This document shows, in pieces, positions 1 to 10,532 of a stretch of DNA of 39,570 nt. The stretch's first letter is position 1. Each line of letters starts with the position of its first letter. The stretch lies in contig CAJPFF010000125.1 in the NCBI GenBank assembly GCA_905339345.1, positions 1 through 39,570 of the forward strand, in the 5' to 3' direction. Source of the DNA: Geobacteraceae bacterium. Its GTDB lineage: Bacteria; Desulfobacterota; Desulfuromonadia; Geobacterales; Geobacteraceae. The notes under the pieces are model-generated. The model made no database searches. It was not told where the DNA came from and saw only the letters and a program-made list of their open reading frames with translations. The translations under genes and the position numbers were made by a program.

Positions 1-2471
<2,471 letters not shown>

Positions 2472-2496
2472 TTCTGTTGCTGAGTAGAACAATACG

Positions 2497-2538
2497 AAAA
2501 GAGGGGGTGGCCGTCATTGCGTGGCCACCCCCTCTTTC
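2497..2538. terminator. Two-way intrinsic terminator between bioA and the convergent gene
   Basis: A perfect 12-bp GC-rich stem (2501-2512 with 2523-2534) encloses a 10-base loop. It is flanked by AAAA on the left and TTT plus a later T-run on the right. It therefore works in both directions and ends bioA (+) and the small exported-protein gene (-). Confidence 0.9.
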
Positions 2539-2560
2539 CAATTTTTTATCAATATATTCT

Positions 2561-2950
2561 TTAGAATCTACCGCGAAGAACCTCGGCTGTCAGGATAACC
2601 CCTCCCTCGCCCCGTGTTCCGGCCGGAACGTAATCGGGGATGATCGTCGGCACCGCCAGCTTTACCTTGCCGTTTTCCACCTCGGCCAATGCCCGGGTGG
2701 TCTTTACGGCACCATACGCGACTCCGGCCAGAACACCGCCCGCAGCGCCGTATCCGATGTAGTCGAGGTGATCGCCGGGCTTGTCGGTGAAAACAAGGAG
2801 CGCCGCACCCACAAGTCCGCCCACAAGCCCCCCGTAGACGGCGTTGCGGAAAATGTCTTCAAAAGTGTCGTCAGCCTTACATGGTTTGCACCAAACTGTG
2901 AGAAGAAGAATGATGACTCCAACCAGGATGCCCCGCTGCGATGTCTTCAT
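2561..2950 (-). CDS. Small exported glycine-zipper protein, function unknown
   Basis: I do not recognise a named family. The 129-aa product starts with a signal peptide (positively charged MKTSQR, a hydrophobic core at residues 8-20, then Cys-rich CKPCKA before the probable cleavage site). It continues with two glycine-rich hydrophobic segments (about 39-54 and 64-81) that resemble glycine zippers, and a polar C-terminus. It is probably periplasmic or membrane-inserted. The start at 2950 is chosen over an upstream in-frame ATG at 3115 because AAGGGG lies just upstream and a signal peptide begins there. It is a single gene converging on bioA. Confidence 0.75.
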   Translation of the reverse strand: MKTSQRGILVGVIILLLTVWCKPCKADDTFEDIFRNAVYGGLVGGLVGAALLVFTDKPGDHLDYIGYGAAGGVLAGVAYGAVKTTRALAEVENGKVKLAVPTIIPDYVPAGTRGEGGVILTAEVLRGRF

Positions 2951-3144
2951 TGCTAACCCCTTTGTCAAAAATATCAGTCTTCGATATTTAAGCAAAAAAC
3001 AAGCCGGGGTCACCATATAAAAATTAAAGCAATAAATGCAAATAGTACACATGATTACACACGAAGCCCACAAGACTCCATGATACCTGCTTCTATGGTG
3101 TTCCAGAAAGTGCATGGTTACGCCACAATCTTGCCTGTCAAAAA
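2951..3144. other. Intergenic, AT-rich relative to the genes
   Basis: About 190 bases upstream of the small exported-protein gene and downstream of the nucleotidyltransferase fusion gene. The frame of the exported protein stays open into it but has no signal-peptide-compatible start. I see no convincing promoter match and no RNA gene. Confidence 0.5.
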
Positions 3145-3173
3145 TCCGAAAAACGCCCCAACGTCAGGCGTTT
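3145..3173 (-). terminator. Terminator after the DHH-CBS-nucleotidyltransferase gene
   Basis: On the minus strand a 7-bp stem (3167-3173 with 3151-3157, AAACGCC/GGCGTTT) with a 9-base loop runs into a T-run (TTTTTC). It lies about 40 bases after the stop codon of the 880-aa gene. An outer 7-bp inverted repeat (3132-3138 and 3191-3197) surrounds it. Confidence 0.6.
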
Positions 3174-3214
3174 CGATCAACTGGCCAAATAACAGGCACA
3201 CTGTTGCATAATCG

Positions 3215-5857
3215 CTACAATCGGGTCAGTCCCTTCGTGACAATCTTGAGTTCGTCCTCACGTGTTGACACCTCGCCATTCAGACGGGCAGAAAGAACCG
3301 TATCCAGTATCTCGCGATAGCGTGGACCTGGCGGAAGGCCCACAGCCTTTAGATCATCTCCTGTGACAGAAGAGGTAACACCCCGGAGTTGAGTCACATA
3401 GAGGGAAATGAACTTCCGTACGTCTTCGCAACGGGTTTTGGCCATGATGTAGAGCAGAACCTCGGGCGAAAGCCCCCGGAGCCAGAAGTAGACGTCGCTG
3501 CGCCTGACCGGTTCCCCCTTTGCGACTTTGCGCTCCATCACCTCAAGCATCTGCTCGCCATGGACCCGCATGTCGATGAGCTTCTCCCGGTAATGCTCGG
3601 AGATGGATAGCCGCGAGCAGGTTTCCCAGAACGCATTGTCGGGCAGGGCTGACGTCAGGGCAAGGAAGTAGACCACCCAGGTTTCCACACGATCCCCTTG
3701 GTAGAGGAGATCAAACCAGGTAATTACCTTTTTGACCTCGTCCAACACCTTGAGATTCTCCGGTTGGAGCGCCAAGTCAGGATGAATGAAACGCAAAAGC
3801 CCCAACCCTTCCATCCGCAGTATTGCCCGAACCGGCTCCCTTTCACGGAGAATCAGGACCAATTCGTTGAGTAGCCGTTTTCCGCCGAGCTTATCGAGGA
3901 ATCCCATCTTTACGGCATTTTTGATGAGATTTTCCGTATGCCGCGCAATCTGGAAGCCGAGCCGCTGCTCGAAGCGGATTGCCCGAAAGACCCGTGTCGG
4001 GTCTTCAACGAACGAGAGGTTGTGAAGAACCCGGACAGCCTTGTCGCGGAGATCCCGGTACGCGCCGAAGAAATCGACAAGAAGCCCGAAGTCGGCTGTG
4101 TTGAGCTTTATGGCGAGGGTGTTGATAGTGAAGTCGCGACGGTAAAGGTCCATCTTGAGCGAAGAACGCTCCACCGTCGGAAGGGCGCCAGGGGTTTCGT
4201 AATATTCCAGACGGGTGCTTGCCACGTCGATCTTCGTTCCGTCGGAAAAAACGATGACCGCGGTGCCGAATTTATCGTGGCTCTTGACTCTGCAATCGTG
4301 ACCGGCAGCAAAGGTTTCGGCGAAGAGGATGCCGTCTCCCTCAACGGTGACGTCGATGTCCTCGTTCTTGCCACCCAGCAGGAGATCACGAGCAAAACCA
4401 CCGATGGCGTAGATCGGGAGTTCCAGCTTGTCCCCTACCCTTCCCAGCTCACGGAGAGTTTCCACCATCCGCCGCGGAAGATTCTTGTTCATGAGGTGAA
4501 CCACCTCGCGGCGGCGCACCGGCGGTGTCTCACGGCCAAGATCGTAGACCGCCTCGGCACTGCGCTGCATGCCGGCATACATGTAACGCAAAAGATCGGT
4601 CCGCGTTATGACCCCAATGAGTTTCTCGCCGGCGAAGACCGGCACAAGCCGCCGGTGCTGCCCGACGATATAGTCCTGGATAACGTTGAGCGGTGTATCG
4701 GGCTCCGCCCGCATATACTCCGTATGCATATATTCGCTGACCGGCAGGGAACCGAGCCCGTGATACAGGGCCTTCTCTACGATCCGCAGGGAAATGATCC
4801 CGACCATACGTCCATCGTCGATTACCGGCATGGCGTTCACGTTGTAGCGGGTGAGGAGTTCGCGGGCCTCGGCGATTGTGGTCTCCGCCGACAACGTCTT
4901 CACCGGCGAAGACATGAGGTCGCTCGCCGTGCGTTTCGGATTGACCCACTGGGGAAGCAGCTGCTGGAACCTCCCCAAAACCTGAATGACGGTTTGATCA
5001 CGTACCGTGGCTGAAGCTGCAGTTGCATGCCCACCACCACCGAATTCACGCAGGATCGCCCCCACATCCACCTCAGGGATGCGGCTCCTCGCCACGACAT
5101 AGACACGCTCCGCCATGCCAACCACGATGAAAAGCGCCTCCAAGTTTTCCATGTCGCGCATCATGTGGGCCAATACCGCGATATCTCCCACATAGTAATC
5201 AAGGGAAGCGTGGGCGAGCGATATATCAACTCCGTTCACACTAACGGTATGCAACGACTGGAGGAGGTCGTTCAACAGCGACACCTGCTCGGCGGTCAAC
5301 TCCTGTGAAACAAATTCGGCGACAATATTGAGGTTTGCCCCATGGGACAAAAGCCAGGAGGCAGCTGCGTAATCATCAACGCTCGTCGAGGGGAAGGTAA
5401 GGTTTCCGGTATCCTCGTAGATGCCGAGCATCATGAGGGTAGCCTCGACAGGCGTCACCTCGATCCCCTTCTCCATGAGAATCTTGGCCAGAATCGCAGT
5501 GGATGAGCCGCACTCACGAATCTCGCCTCCGCTGTGGCTTATATCGCCCGATGAGCCGGGATGGTGGTCGTAGATATGGACCACAACGCCAGGTCGTTTC
5601 GCCGCCTCGGCCAAACGGCCAATGCGCGACGAGTGACGGCAGTCCACAAGAATCAGCCGTGATATCCGAGAGAGGTCGATGTCTTTCAGGCGGGTCAAGG
5701 CCGGCATGTAACCGGTAGTCTTGAGGAAGAAATCCCTGATGCTCTTCTCTTGAGATCCGGGAAAGACCATGAGGGCATCGGGATAGAGCTTCTTCGCTGC
5801 TACCATGGCGCCAAGGCAGTCGAAATCGGCATTCACGTGGGTGGTGATGACGTCCAT
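3215..5857 (-). CDS. DHH phosphoesterase - CBS pair - tRNA nucleotidyltransferase/poly(A) polymerase fusion
   Basis: An 880-aa three-part protein. Residues 1-310 form a DHH/DHHA1 phosphoesterase: HVNADFD (7-13), the DHH triad at 97-99, EDTG at 148-151 and the GGGGH RNA-binding motif at 273-277. Residues 311-430 form two CBS domains, which usually bind adenosine nucleotides. Residues 455-880 are a class II nucleotidyltransferase head and neck: GGFARD (486-491), the catalytic DID at 500-502, D544, RRDFTIN (573-579) and EDPTR (618-622). All key residues are intact. The likely role is addition of A or CCA to RNA 3' ends, with the DHH part trimming RNA or short oligonucleotides. Geobacter is reported to have separate C-adding, A-adding and poly(A) polymerase enzymes, so the exact activity is open. 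The start has no clear Shine-Dalgarno sequence. Confidence 0.9.
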   Translation of the reverse strand: MDVITTHVNADFDCLGAMVAAKKLYPDALMVFPGSQEKSIRDFFLKTTGYMPALTRLKDIDLSRISRLILVDCRHSSRIGRLAEAAKRPGVVVHIYDHHPGSSGDISHSGGEIRECGSSTAILAKILMEKGIEVTPVEATLMMLGIYEDTGNLTFPSTSVDDYAAASWLLSHGANLNIVAEFVSQELTAEQVSLLNDLLQSLHTVSVNGVDISLAHASLDYYVGDIAVLAHMMRDMENLEALFIVVGMAERVYVVARSRIPEVDVGAILREFGGGGHATAASATVRDQTVIQVLGRFQQLLPQWVNPKRTASDLMSSPVKTLSAETTIAEARELLTRYNVNAMPVIDDGRMVGIISLRIVEKALYHGLGSLPVSEYMHTEYMRAEPDTPLNVIQDYIVGQHRRLVPVFAGEKLIGVITRTDLLRYMYAGMQRSAEAVYDLGRETPPVRRREVVHLMNKNLPRRMVETLRELGRVGDKLELPIYAIGGFARDLLLGGKNEDIDVTVEGDGILFAETFAAGHDCRVKSHDKFGTAVIVFSDGTKIDVASTRLEYYETPGALPTVERSSLKMDLYRRDFTINTLAIKLNTADFGLLVDFFGAYRDLRDKAVRVLHNLSFVEDPTRVFRAIRFEQRLGFQIARHTENLIKNAVKMGFLDKLGGKRLLNELVLILREREPVRAILRMEGLGLLRFIHPDLALQPENLKVLDEVKKVITWFDLLYQGDRVETWVVYFLALTSALPDNAFWETCSRLSISEHYREKLIDMRVHGEQMLEVMERKVAKGEPVRRSDVYFWLRGLSPEVLLYIMAKTRCEDVRKFISLYVTQLRGVTSSVTGDDLKAVGLPPGPRYREILDTVLSARLNGEVSTREDELKIVTKGLTRL

Positions 5858-5899
5858 GGGAGAGAGTGTGCCGCATCAGCGGCAAAAGTAAAGGAAAGA

Positions 5900-6766
5900 T
5901 CAGCGGGATGCCACCAGCGGCTTGAGGGGCGCGGGCTGATACACGGGATTTTCTCCGATCACCTCCACCATCGGGCCGCTGTCGAGTAACTCCAGATCAC
6001 CGGTGTCTTCGCCATACTCGGCTTCTCCAACGGCCCAGTCGTAGAGTTTTTTGGAATCTTGGAGAACCGGCTTCCCAGGGATGCCATACATGCGGTTCTG
6101 CATCTGCTCATCAAAGAGCCCGACGCAGCCGTGGGATGCGGGTTTGCCGGGGAGATCCCGCGCATGGATCCAGTAGGCCACGTTGTCGGAGCCGATATGG
6201 AAACGCATGGCGAAATCCATGGGATACTGGGCCGACTGGTCGTCGGTCTGATAGAGGGAAGAGGTGTGGGTGCGGTGGCGGGCATCGACCCGGAAAAGAC
6301 CGGTGGGGGTTTCGTATCCCTTTTTGCCGGTGGCCGCAGGCATGGAAAATTTAAGTTGCCCATTTTCGTAGGCACCAATCCACTGTTCGGTCAGGCTGAT
6401 GAGTATATACCGGTCATAGCGCCTAGCCGGCTCATACTCCAGGGGAAGTGGGGTGTAGCGACGGGCTGCCTCCATGTCGGTGGGGACCTTGATGGTCATG
6501 CCTGGGTACGTGTGACGGCGATCCAATCTATTGAAACGGGCCACCGTGGTCCAGTCGTTGCCGAAAAGAGTTTCGAGAGTCTCGTGGGGTCTGATGAAGT
6601 GGGGTTCCCAGTCAATCTGCCGGTGGCTCGGGTAGTCAATCCGGGAGAGATCCTCCTTGGCTCCGTCCACGGGAGAGGCTGCCGGGTCGGCAGTGGATCC
6701 GGGCCTGTGAATGACTATTGCGCCGAAGATGAGGAGTGCGATGACGTATGCCAGCTTGCGGATCAT
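5900..6766 (-). CDS. L,D-transpeptidase (YkuD/ErfK family) with LysM-like domain
   Basis: A 288-aa periplasmic peptidoglycan enzyme. An N-terminal membrane anchor or signal (residues 4-19) is followed by a LysM-like segment (about 58-96, ending in YPGMTIKVPT) and a YkuD domain (about 118-240). The YkuD motif SHGCVGLFD at 211-219 carries the catalytic Cys214 and His212. The family makes 3-3 crosslinks or attaches lipoproteins such as Lpp to peptidoglycan. The start at 6766 is preferred because the in-frame ATG at 6811 lies inside the upstream gene's terminator, while AGGA precedes 6766. It lies 42 bases before the DHH fusion gene on the same strand and may be co-transcribed with it. Confidence 0.9.
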   Translation of the reverse strand: MIRKLAYVIALLIFGAIVIHRPGSTADPAASPVDGAKEDLSRIDYPSHRQIDWEPHFIRPHETLETLFGNDWTTVARFNRLDRRHTYPGMTIKVPTDMEAARRYTPLPLEYEPARRYDRYILISLTEQWIGAYENGQLKFSMPAATGKKGYETPTGLFRVDARHRTHTSSLYQTDDQSAQYPMDFAMRFHIGSDNVAYWIHARDLPGKPASHGCVGLFDEQMQNRMYGIPGKPVLQDSKKLYDWAVGEAEYGEDTGDLELLDSGPMVEVIGENPVYQPAPLKPLVASR

Positions 6767-6784
6767 TGGGTACCAGTCCTGCCG

Positions 6785-6812
6785 AAAAAAGGAATGGGGC
6801 CGAGGCCCCATT
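6785..6812 (-). terminator. Terminator of the B12/acyl-CoA operon
   Basis: Minus-strand hairpin with perfect 9-bp arms (6804-6812 with 6793-6801, AATGGGGCC/GGCCCCATT) followed by CCTTTTTT. It lies about 40 bases after the meaB stop codon and just before the L,D-transpeptidase start. Confidence 0.85.
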
Positions 6813-6852
6813 ATTTGTTAGCGATATAACGTAGCATTTTTCAACGGTACGG

Positions 6853-7815
6853 TCAAGAGTTGGACATCCGGTGCCCCGCAAACCGCTCGGTTAAGATCAG
6901 TTCTACGGCGCTGTAGGGGTCGGTCCGGCGGGCCGTCATCTCCTCGACGATCTCACGGAACCGGCCGTTTACCTGGATGTGGCCGAAGACCTCGGCGAAA
7001 AGCCGCTCCTTAAGCAGATCCATAAACTGCCGCACACTGCGCTCTTCCCTGATCCTCTCAAGGGCGCCCGACTCGATGAGGTGACGGCGGTGGGTCTCAA
7101 CCTCCTCCACCATCTCAGTGATACCACGGTTACGGCTTGCTTCGGTGAGGAGTACCTTCGGCTGCCAATCGCCCGGCTTGGTCTGCTTCATCTCCAGCAT
7201 GGCGGCAAGCTCCCGGGCAGTCCGGTCAGCCCCTTCCCGGTCAGCCTTGTTCACCACGAAGAGGTCGCCGATCTCAAGTACCCCCGCCTTGATGGCCTGA
7301 ATGTCGTCTCCAAGCCCCGGCACCGAAATAACCACGGTCGTATGGGCCATCCGGACGATATCGATCTCGTCCTGCCCTACCCCGACCGTTTCGATGATAA
7401 CCACCTCCATACCCATGGCGTCCATGACGTTCACCACATCGCCGGTGGAGCGGGAAAGCCCCCCCATGTGGCCGCGGGTGGCCAAGCTCCGGATAAAGAC
7501 GCCGGGGTCCTCTGCATGACGGTTCATCCTGATCCGGTCACCAAGGATTGCGCCACCGGTGAAGGGACTCGTGGGGTCAATGGCAACAACCCCCACCCTG
7601 CTTCTCCGTTGCCGGTAGACGGCGATAAGCTGATCCACCAACGTCGATTTCCCCGCCCCTGGCGGTCCGGTTATACCAAGGATAAACGCCCGGCCCGTGT
7701 GTGGATACAGAAGCTTCATCTCCGCTGCGGCGCTCCGAAAACCGTCGTCCAAATCACGCATGAGGCGGGCCGCGGCACGCAGGTCACCGGCGAGTATCCT
7801 ATGAGCCAAAGACAT
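6853..7815 (-). CDS. meaB: MeaB/ArgK-type G-protein chaperone of a B12-dependent mutase
   Basis: P-loop GTPase that gates adenosylcobalamin loading and protects acyl-CoA mutases of the methylmalonyl-CoA mutase type. The 320-aa protein has Walker A GPPGAGKST (residues 50-58), the VAIDPTSPFTGGAILGDRIRM block diagnostic of MeaB, ETVGVGQ and the base-recognition motif NKAD. Family members were once annotated as LAO/AO transport ATPases. AAGGAA lies 8 bases before the ATG. The 5' end overlaps the atypical crotonase gene by 17 bases. It is the last gene of the operon, with a strong terminator behind it. Its partner mutase large subunit is not in the window. Confidence 0.95.
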   Translation of the reverse strand: MSLAHRILAGDLRAAARLMRDLDDGFRSAAAEMKLLYPHTGRAFILGITGPPGAGKSTLVDQLIAVYRQRRSRVGVVAIDPTSPFTGGAILGDRIRMNRHAEDPGVFIRSLATRGHMGGLSRSTGDVVNVMDAMGMEVVIIETVGVGQDEIDIVRMAHTTVVISVPGLGDDIQAIKAGVLEIGDLFVVNKADREGADRTARELAAMLEMKQTKPGDWQPKVLLTEASRNRGITEMVEEVETHRRHLIESGALERIREERSVRQFMDLLKERLFAEVFGHIQVNGRFREIVEEMTARRTDPYSAVELILTERFAGHRMSNS

Positions 7816-8578
7816 TCGCTGTTCCTTCCAGAAATCCAGTCATCCGTTCCCTCTCGGGAGAAGTGGCAAAGAGATACGCGAAGGAGGCCGCCTCCAGGGC
7901 ACAGCCTGTTTTCAGGTCACAGTCCTCAGAAGCATTGATCGCCTTCTTTGCCATGGCAAGAGCCGCCGGCGAGGCCGTGGCGGTTCGCTCTGCAAAAGCC
8001 ACAACCCGCTCCCAGAACTCATCGGCCGGGTAAACACGGTCAACAAGCCCCATCCGCAACGCATCAGCGGCGCCGTAAGGCTCAGAGGTCATGAAGATCT
8101 CCCGGGCGAAATTTTTCCCCACGAGGCGCGGTAGCTTCTGCGTACCGCAAAAACCGGTTATGATCCCCAGCTTGGCGCCGGGGTGGGCAATGACGAGCGC
8201 ATCGCTTGCGATCCTCAGGTCACAGGCCAGAGACAGGTCGCATCCCCCCCCCATGGTGATGCCGTTGAGGGCACCGATGATCGGTTTGGGACACTCCTCC
8301 ATGGCCGTGAAGAGTGACTGTCCCAACTCGGCAAAGGAAAAACCGTCGGCTGGGCCGAACTCCACCATCTGGTAGATATCGGCACCGACGGCGAAGGATT
8401 CGCCAGGATAACCAGTGATGACGATACACACAACGTCGGGATGCCGCGACAACTCGGCCACCGCCCGCTTCAACTCTTTCAGCATGGTAATGGTAAGTTT
8501 GTTGAAGCGATGACCCGCACCCATCAGGATAAAACCGACGCGGTTCTTGACCTCAATACGAAGTTTCTTGTAGGGCAT
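7799..8578 (-). CDS. Crotonase-superfamily protein lacking both catalytic glutamates
   Basis: A 259-aa enoyl-CoA hydratase/isomerase-fold protein. The CoA-binding and oxyanion-hole segments SFAVGADI (61-68) and GGGCDL (110-115) are present. However, the two general acid/base glutamates of classical hydratases are replaced: the first is Asp114 (GGGCD rather than GGGCE) and the second is Gly134 (HPGAKLG rather than PExxLG). It probably does not catalyse ordinary crotonyl-CoA hydration; isomerase, decarboxylase or hydrolase activity is possible. A TTG 9 bases upstream (8587) is an alternative start; neither start has a strong ribosome-binding site. It follows the B12-binding subunit by about 12 bases and overlaps meaB. 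Confidence 0.88.
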   Translation of the reverse strand: MPYKKLRIEVKNRVGFILMGAGHRFNKLTITMLKELKRAVAELSRHPDVVCIVITGYPGESFAVGADIYQMVEFGPADGFSFAELGQSLFTAMEECPKPIIGALNGITMGGGCDLSLACDLRIASDALVIAHPGAKLGIITGFCGTQKLPRLVGKNFAREIFMTSEPYGAADALRMGLVDRVYPADEFWERVVAFAERTATASPAALAMAKKAINASEDCDLKTGCALEAASFAYLFATSPERERMTGFLEGTANVFGS

Positions 8579-8590
8579 AACGCTCAACCG

Positions 8591-8995
8591 CTACGCCCGC
8601 GGCGTGACGTTCTCCCGAACCCACTGCACGATGTGCTCCGTGGAGGTCCCCGGAGTAAAGACCTCACTGACGCCCGCACCCTTCAGCCCGGGGATGTCGT
8701 CGTCGGGAATGACACCGCCGCCAAAAACAACGATGTCGTCGGCTCCCTTCTCCTTGAGAAGCTGGCAGACCCGCGGCAGGAGCGCGTTGTGGGCACCCGA
8801 GAGTATCGACAGCCCGACAGCATCCACGTCCTCCTGAATGGCTGCGGAAACGATCTGCTCCGGCGTCTGGTGGAGCCCCGTGTAAATCACCTCGAAACCG
8901 GAATCGCGGAATGCCCGGGCAATGATCTTGGCTCCCCGGTCGTGACCGTCAAGCCCTGGTTTACCCACGAGTATACGCAGCGTTCTTTCTGACAT
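8591..8995 (-). CDS. Stand-alone B12-binding small subunit of an acyl-CoA mutase
   Basis: A 134-aa protein consisting of the cobalamin-binding domain found at the C-terminus of methylmalonyl-CoA mutase. The base-off/His-on motif DxHxxG is present as DGHDRG (residues 16-21, His18 as lower axial ligand), followed by [10 protein letters not shown], the SILSGAH loop and [10 protein letters not shown]. The separate-subunit form is known from archaeal methylmalonyl-CoA mutase and from isobutyryl-CoA and 2-hydroxyisobutyryl-CoA mutases, so the substrate cannot be fixed from this subunit. AAGGAGAG lies just upstream of the ATG. Flanking cobO and meaB supply cofactor and chaperone. The catalytic large subunit is not encoded here. 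Confidence 0.93.
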   Translation of the reverse strand: MSERTLRILVGKPGLDGHDRGAKIIARAFRDSGFEVIYTGLHQTPEQIVSAAIQEDVDAVGLSILSGAHNALLPRVCQLLKEKGADDIVVFGGGVIPDDDIPGLKGAGVSEVFTPGTSTEHIVQWVRENVTPRA

Positions 8996-9005
8996 GGCTC
9001 TCTCC

Positions 9006-9539
9006 TTACTTTTCTATTCCGACTCGCGCCGGCATGCCGGCGCGGTAGTAATGCTTGATCTCCCGCATCTCGGTTACGAGGTCAGCAGCCGAGATGACAC
9101 GCTCGTCTGCGTTTCTTCCGGTCAGAACAAGTTCGACCCAGTGAGGCTTCTTCTCCATGAAATCAAGAAGGTCTTCGACGGACAGCAGACCGAAAGAAAC
9201 AGCACCATTAACCTCGTCAAGAATGACAAGATCATACTCGCCGCTGGTCAAGGCAGTCCGTGCGGTTTCCAGTGCTTCTCGGGCAAGGCGGGCATCCTCT
9301 GGGTCGGGGTTGTCCCGGTTCACCCACCCCGGTCTCCCGGTCTGAATAATAGTGAAGTCCGGAGCGAACCGCTCTGCAGCGGCATGCTCTCCGTAGGGAC
9401 CTCCGCCTTTCATGAATTGAATCATGAAGACCTTCATCCCCCGGCCCAGAGCCCGGAAGGCGAGTCCCAAGGCGGCCGTGGTCTTCCCCTTGCCGTTACC
9501 CGTATAGACCTGTATGCACCCCTGCTCAAGCATCGTCAT
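9006..9539 (-). CDS. cobO: Cob(I)yrinic acid a,c-diamide / corrinoid adenosyltransferase (CobA/BtuR type)
   Basis: ATP:corrinoid adenosyltransferase that forms the Co-C bond of adenosylcobalamin. The 177-aa protein has the family P-loop GNGKGKT near the N-terminus ([15 protein letters not shown]), FMIQFMKGG, the VILDEVN Walker B region and LTGRNAD. The frame is open far upstream, but the start at 9539 follows an AGGAGG ribosome-binding site and gives the normal family N-terminus. It sits 13 bases after the first crotonase and just before the B12-binding subunit, so it probably makes coenzyme B12 for the mutase served by this operon. Confidence 0.93.
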   Translation of the reverse strand: MTMLEQGCIQVYTGNGKGKTTAALGLAFRALGRGMKVFMIQFMKGGGPYGEHAAAERFAPDFTIIQTGRPGWVNRDNPDPEDARLAREALETARTALTSGEYDLVILDEVNGAVSFGLLSVEDLLDFMEKKPHWVELVLTGRNADERVISAADLVTEMREIKHYYRAGMPARVGIEK

Positions 9540-9552
9540 GCGCTGCGACCTC

Positions 9553-10332
9553 CTACCGTCCCGTGAAGCGGGGTTCCCGCTTCTCCATGAAGGCACGCAT
9601 TCCCTCCTTTTGGTCGTGAGTGGCAAAGCAGAGTGCAAAGGCATCACGCTCCATGAGACAAGCCGTGGCAAGATCAACGCCCGACCCTGCATCGATGACC
9701 TCTTTGGCAACACGCAAGGAGAGAACGCCGCGACTACAAATGGCCTTGAGGAGTGCAGCCGTCTCGGTCAGGAGAAGATCGTCAGATACAATCCGGTTAA
9801 CGAGGCCGATGGCGTAGGCTTGCTCCGCACTTACCCTCTCGCCGGTGAAGATCATCTCCTTGGCCCGTGACTTGCCGATGAGCCGCGGAAGACGCTGCGT
9901 ACCGCCAAAACCGGGCATAATGCCGATGAGGACCTCTGGAGCGGCGAAGACCGCAGAATCCGCGGCGACAATGAAGTCGCACGCCAAGGCCAGTTCAAGT
10001 CCGCCACCCAGGGCATGGCCATTCACGGCAGCAACAACCGGCTTTCCGACTTTCTCAACAGCAAACATGAGCTTCTGCCCCAAGTCGGCGAACGATGCCG
10101 CTTCGGCAGAGGTCATGCGCGCCATCTCGGAGATGTCAGCGCCGGCACAGAAGCTCTTCCCTTCGCCTGTCACTAAAATCCCCTTCACCCGCTCATCATC
10201 CTTTAGCGAGGCAAATACTGAGAGAAGTCCTGTAACCAAATCACGACTCAAGACGTTACGTGTCTCGGGTCTGGCAAGAGAAACAATCGCTATGACTTCG
10301 TCATGTCTGACGGTAATCTGCTTCGTGCTCAA
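9553..10332 (-). CDS. Enoyl-CoA hydratase (crotonase family), catalytic residues intact
   Basis: A 259-aa crotonase. It keeps both catalytic glutamates, Glu113 in GGGLELALACD and Glu133 in APEVLIGIMPG, with oxyanion-hole residues in SFCAGADIS (60-68). It should hydrate a 2-enoyl-CoA; chain length and natural substrate are not evident. The start is TTG with GGGAG upstream. It is the first gene of the operon, about 36 bases behind the predicted transcription start. Pairing an intact crotonase with a degenerate paralogue in one operon is unusual. Confidence 0.92.
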   Translation of the reverse strand: MSTKQITVRHDEVIAIVSLARPETRNVLSRDLVTGLLSVFASLKDDERVKGILVTGEGKSFCAGADISEMARMTSAEAASFADLGQKLMFAVEKVGKPVVAAVNGHALGGGLELALACDFIVAADSAVFAAPEVLIGIMPGFGGTQRLPRLIGKSRAKEMIFTGERVSAEQAYAIGLVNRIVSDDLLLTETAALLKAICSRGVLSLRVAKEVIDAGSGVDLATACLMERDAFALCFATHDQKEGMRAFMEKREPRFTGR

Positions 10333-10374
10333 AACCGTCTCCCGTTTTAGCGTCGGTAAAAATTACAGTTTGGG

Positions 10375-10404
10375 ACTATAACAACAGCGTCAATTGGCTG
10401 TCAA
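10375..10404 (-). promoter_or_regulatory. Sigma70-like promoter of the crotonase/B12 operon
   Basis: Minus strand: -35 TTGACA (10399-10404), an 18-base spacer and -10 TATAGT (10375-10380). Transcription would start near 10368, about 36 bases before the TTG start. A second TTGAC copy lies 11 bases downstream of the first. Confidence 0.7.
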
Positions 10405-10489
10405 GGTGTATTCACGGAGTGTATAACGTTTTTTTACTATCGCTGAAATGCTCGCAAACCGTAAAGATCCAATGGAGAAAATTCAACGC

Positions 10490-10518
10490 TTGACATGTTT
10501 TAGCGATTTTGCTATTTA
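10490..10518 (+). promoter_or_regulatory. Promoter of tRNA-Val
   Basis: -35 TTGACA (10490-10495), a 17-base spacer and -10 TATTTA (10513-10518). Transcription would begin about 8 bases before the mature tRNA. Confidence 0.75.
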
Positions 10519-10532
10519 ATTTTCTACTTAAC

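Noticed and set aside
3938-5014. 358-aa plus-strand ORF
   Set aside because: Antisense to the nucleotidyltransferase fusion gene; no ribosome-binding site or domain.
10333-10530. Cobalamin riboswitch before the B12 operon
   Set aside because: The leader is only about 36 bases from the predicted start site, and no B12-box-like conserved element is visible in the region.
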